Source of the DNA: JBEIVB01 sp040374085
GTDB taxonomy: Bacteria > Bacteroidota > Bacteroidia > UBA4408
Reading direction: 5' to 3'
Assembly (NCBI GenBank): GCA_040374085.1
Contig: JBEIVB010000129.1
Location: 1 to 5,755, forward strand
Length of the DNA: 5,755 nt
This document shows positions 5,681-5,755 of the stretch, one piece after another. A model generated the notes under the pieces. That model saw only the letters and a list, made by a program, of their open reading frames with translations, was not told where the DNA came from and searched no databases. Position 1 is the first letter of the stretch; every line of letters starts with the position of its first letter. The position numbers and the translations under genes are program-made.

Positions 5681-5755
5681 TCTTCCAACATCCGGTGAAC
5701 CAACGCTCCACCGCTTGGGATAACGGTTGTGCCTTCGGTCTTGATGTTCGTGCCG
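5650..5755 (-). CDS. C-terminal end of an unrecognised phage gene upstream of the capsid gene (start beyond window)
   Basis: The minus strand is open from the right edge to TAA at 5650-5652, encoding 34 residues that begin GTNIKTEGTTVIPSGG and end LEEVQNKTTQNK. The capsid ATG follows 12 nt later, so the two genes are probably in one operon. The fragment has a Thr/Gly-rich part and then a short helix (ALVHRMLEEV). It is too short to assign. By position it could be a scaffold, protease or head-decoration gene, since these commonly precede the capsid gene, but the sequence does not decide this. Confidence 0.6.
   Translation of the reverse strand, partial: GTNIKTEGTTVIPSGGALVHRMLEEVQNKTTQNK

Overview
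The window is part of a structural (virion) gene block from a tailed phage or prophage with a contractile, myovirus-type tail. Every supported gene is on the minus strand, so the block is transcribed from right (position 5755) to left (position 1). The host is probably a member of the Bacteroidota. All seven visible gene starts lack a Shine-Dalgarno sequence and have A/T-rich leaders, the sheath resembles the DUF2586-type sheaths familiar from Bacteroidota phages, and the one signal peptide has the VSA-Q junction common in that phylum. This host call is an inference; nothing in the window identifies a genus.

Head module (5755 to about 3948, minus strand). First comes the C-terminal end of an unrecognised gene, then an A-rich leader, then the major capsid protein (339 aa). 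After it is a 154-aa protein with a clear Sec signal peptide, which is out of place in a virion operon, and then a small unrecognised protein of 64 to 70 aa. A GC-rich hairpin followed by six T's (3916-3945) closes this part.

Tail module (3900 to 1, minus strand). The order is sheath (504 aa, with an apparent inserted beta-rich domain), tail tube (140 aa), tail assembly chaperone (111 aa), a 62-codon -1-frame extension of the chaperone, and the N-terminal 473 codons of the tape measure protein, which runs off the left edge. This is the P2-like order sheath, tube, chaperone, frameshifted chaperone, tape measure. The chaperone pair is probably made by frameshifting on a run of nine A's followed by G (1608-1617). 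The 0-frame stop lies immediately after this run, and the -1 frame is closed by a stop just before it.

How the genes work together: the capsid protein builds the head; tube and sheath form the contractile tail; the short and long chaperones are expected to coat the tape measure protein while the tube polymerises around it; and the tape measure sets tail length. The genes are tightly packed (gaps of 4 to 47 nt, or short overlaps), with no gene-free stretch over 300 bases and no RNA gene, CRISPR array, insertion sequence or attachment site that I can see. The items most worth following are the frameshift site, the secreted-looking protein between capsid and tail genes, the Gly/Arg-rich segment in the tape measure protein, and the terminator placed 15 nt before the sheath gene.
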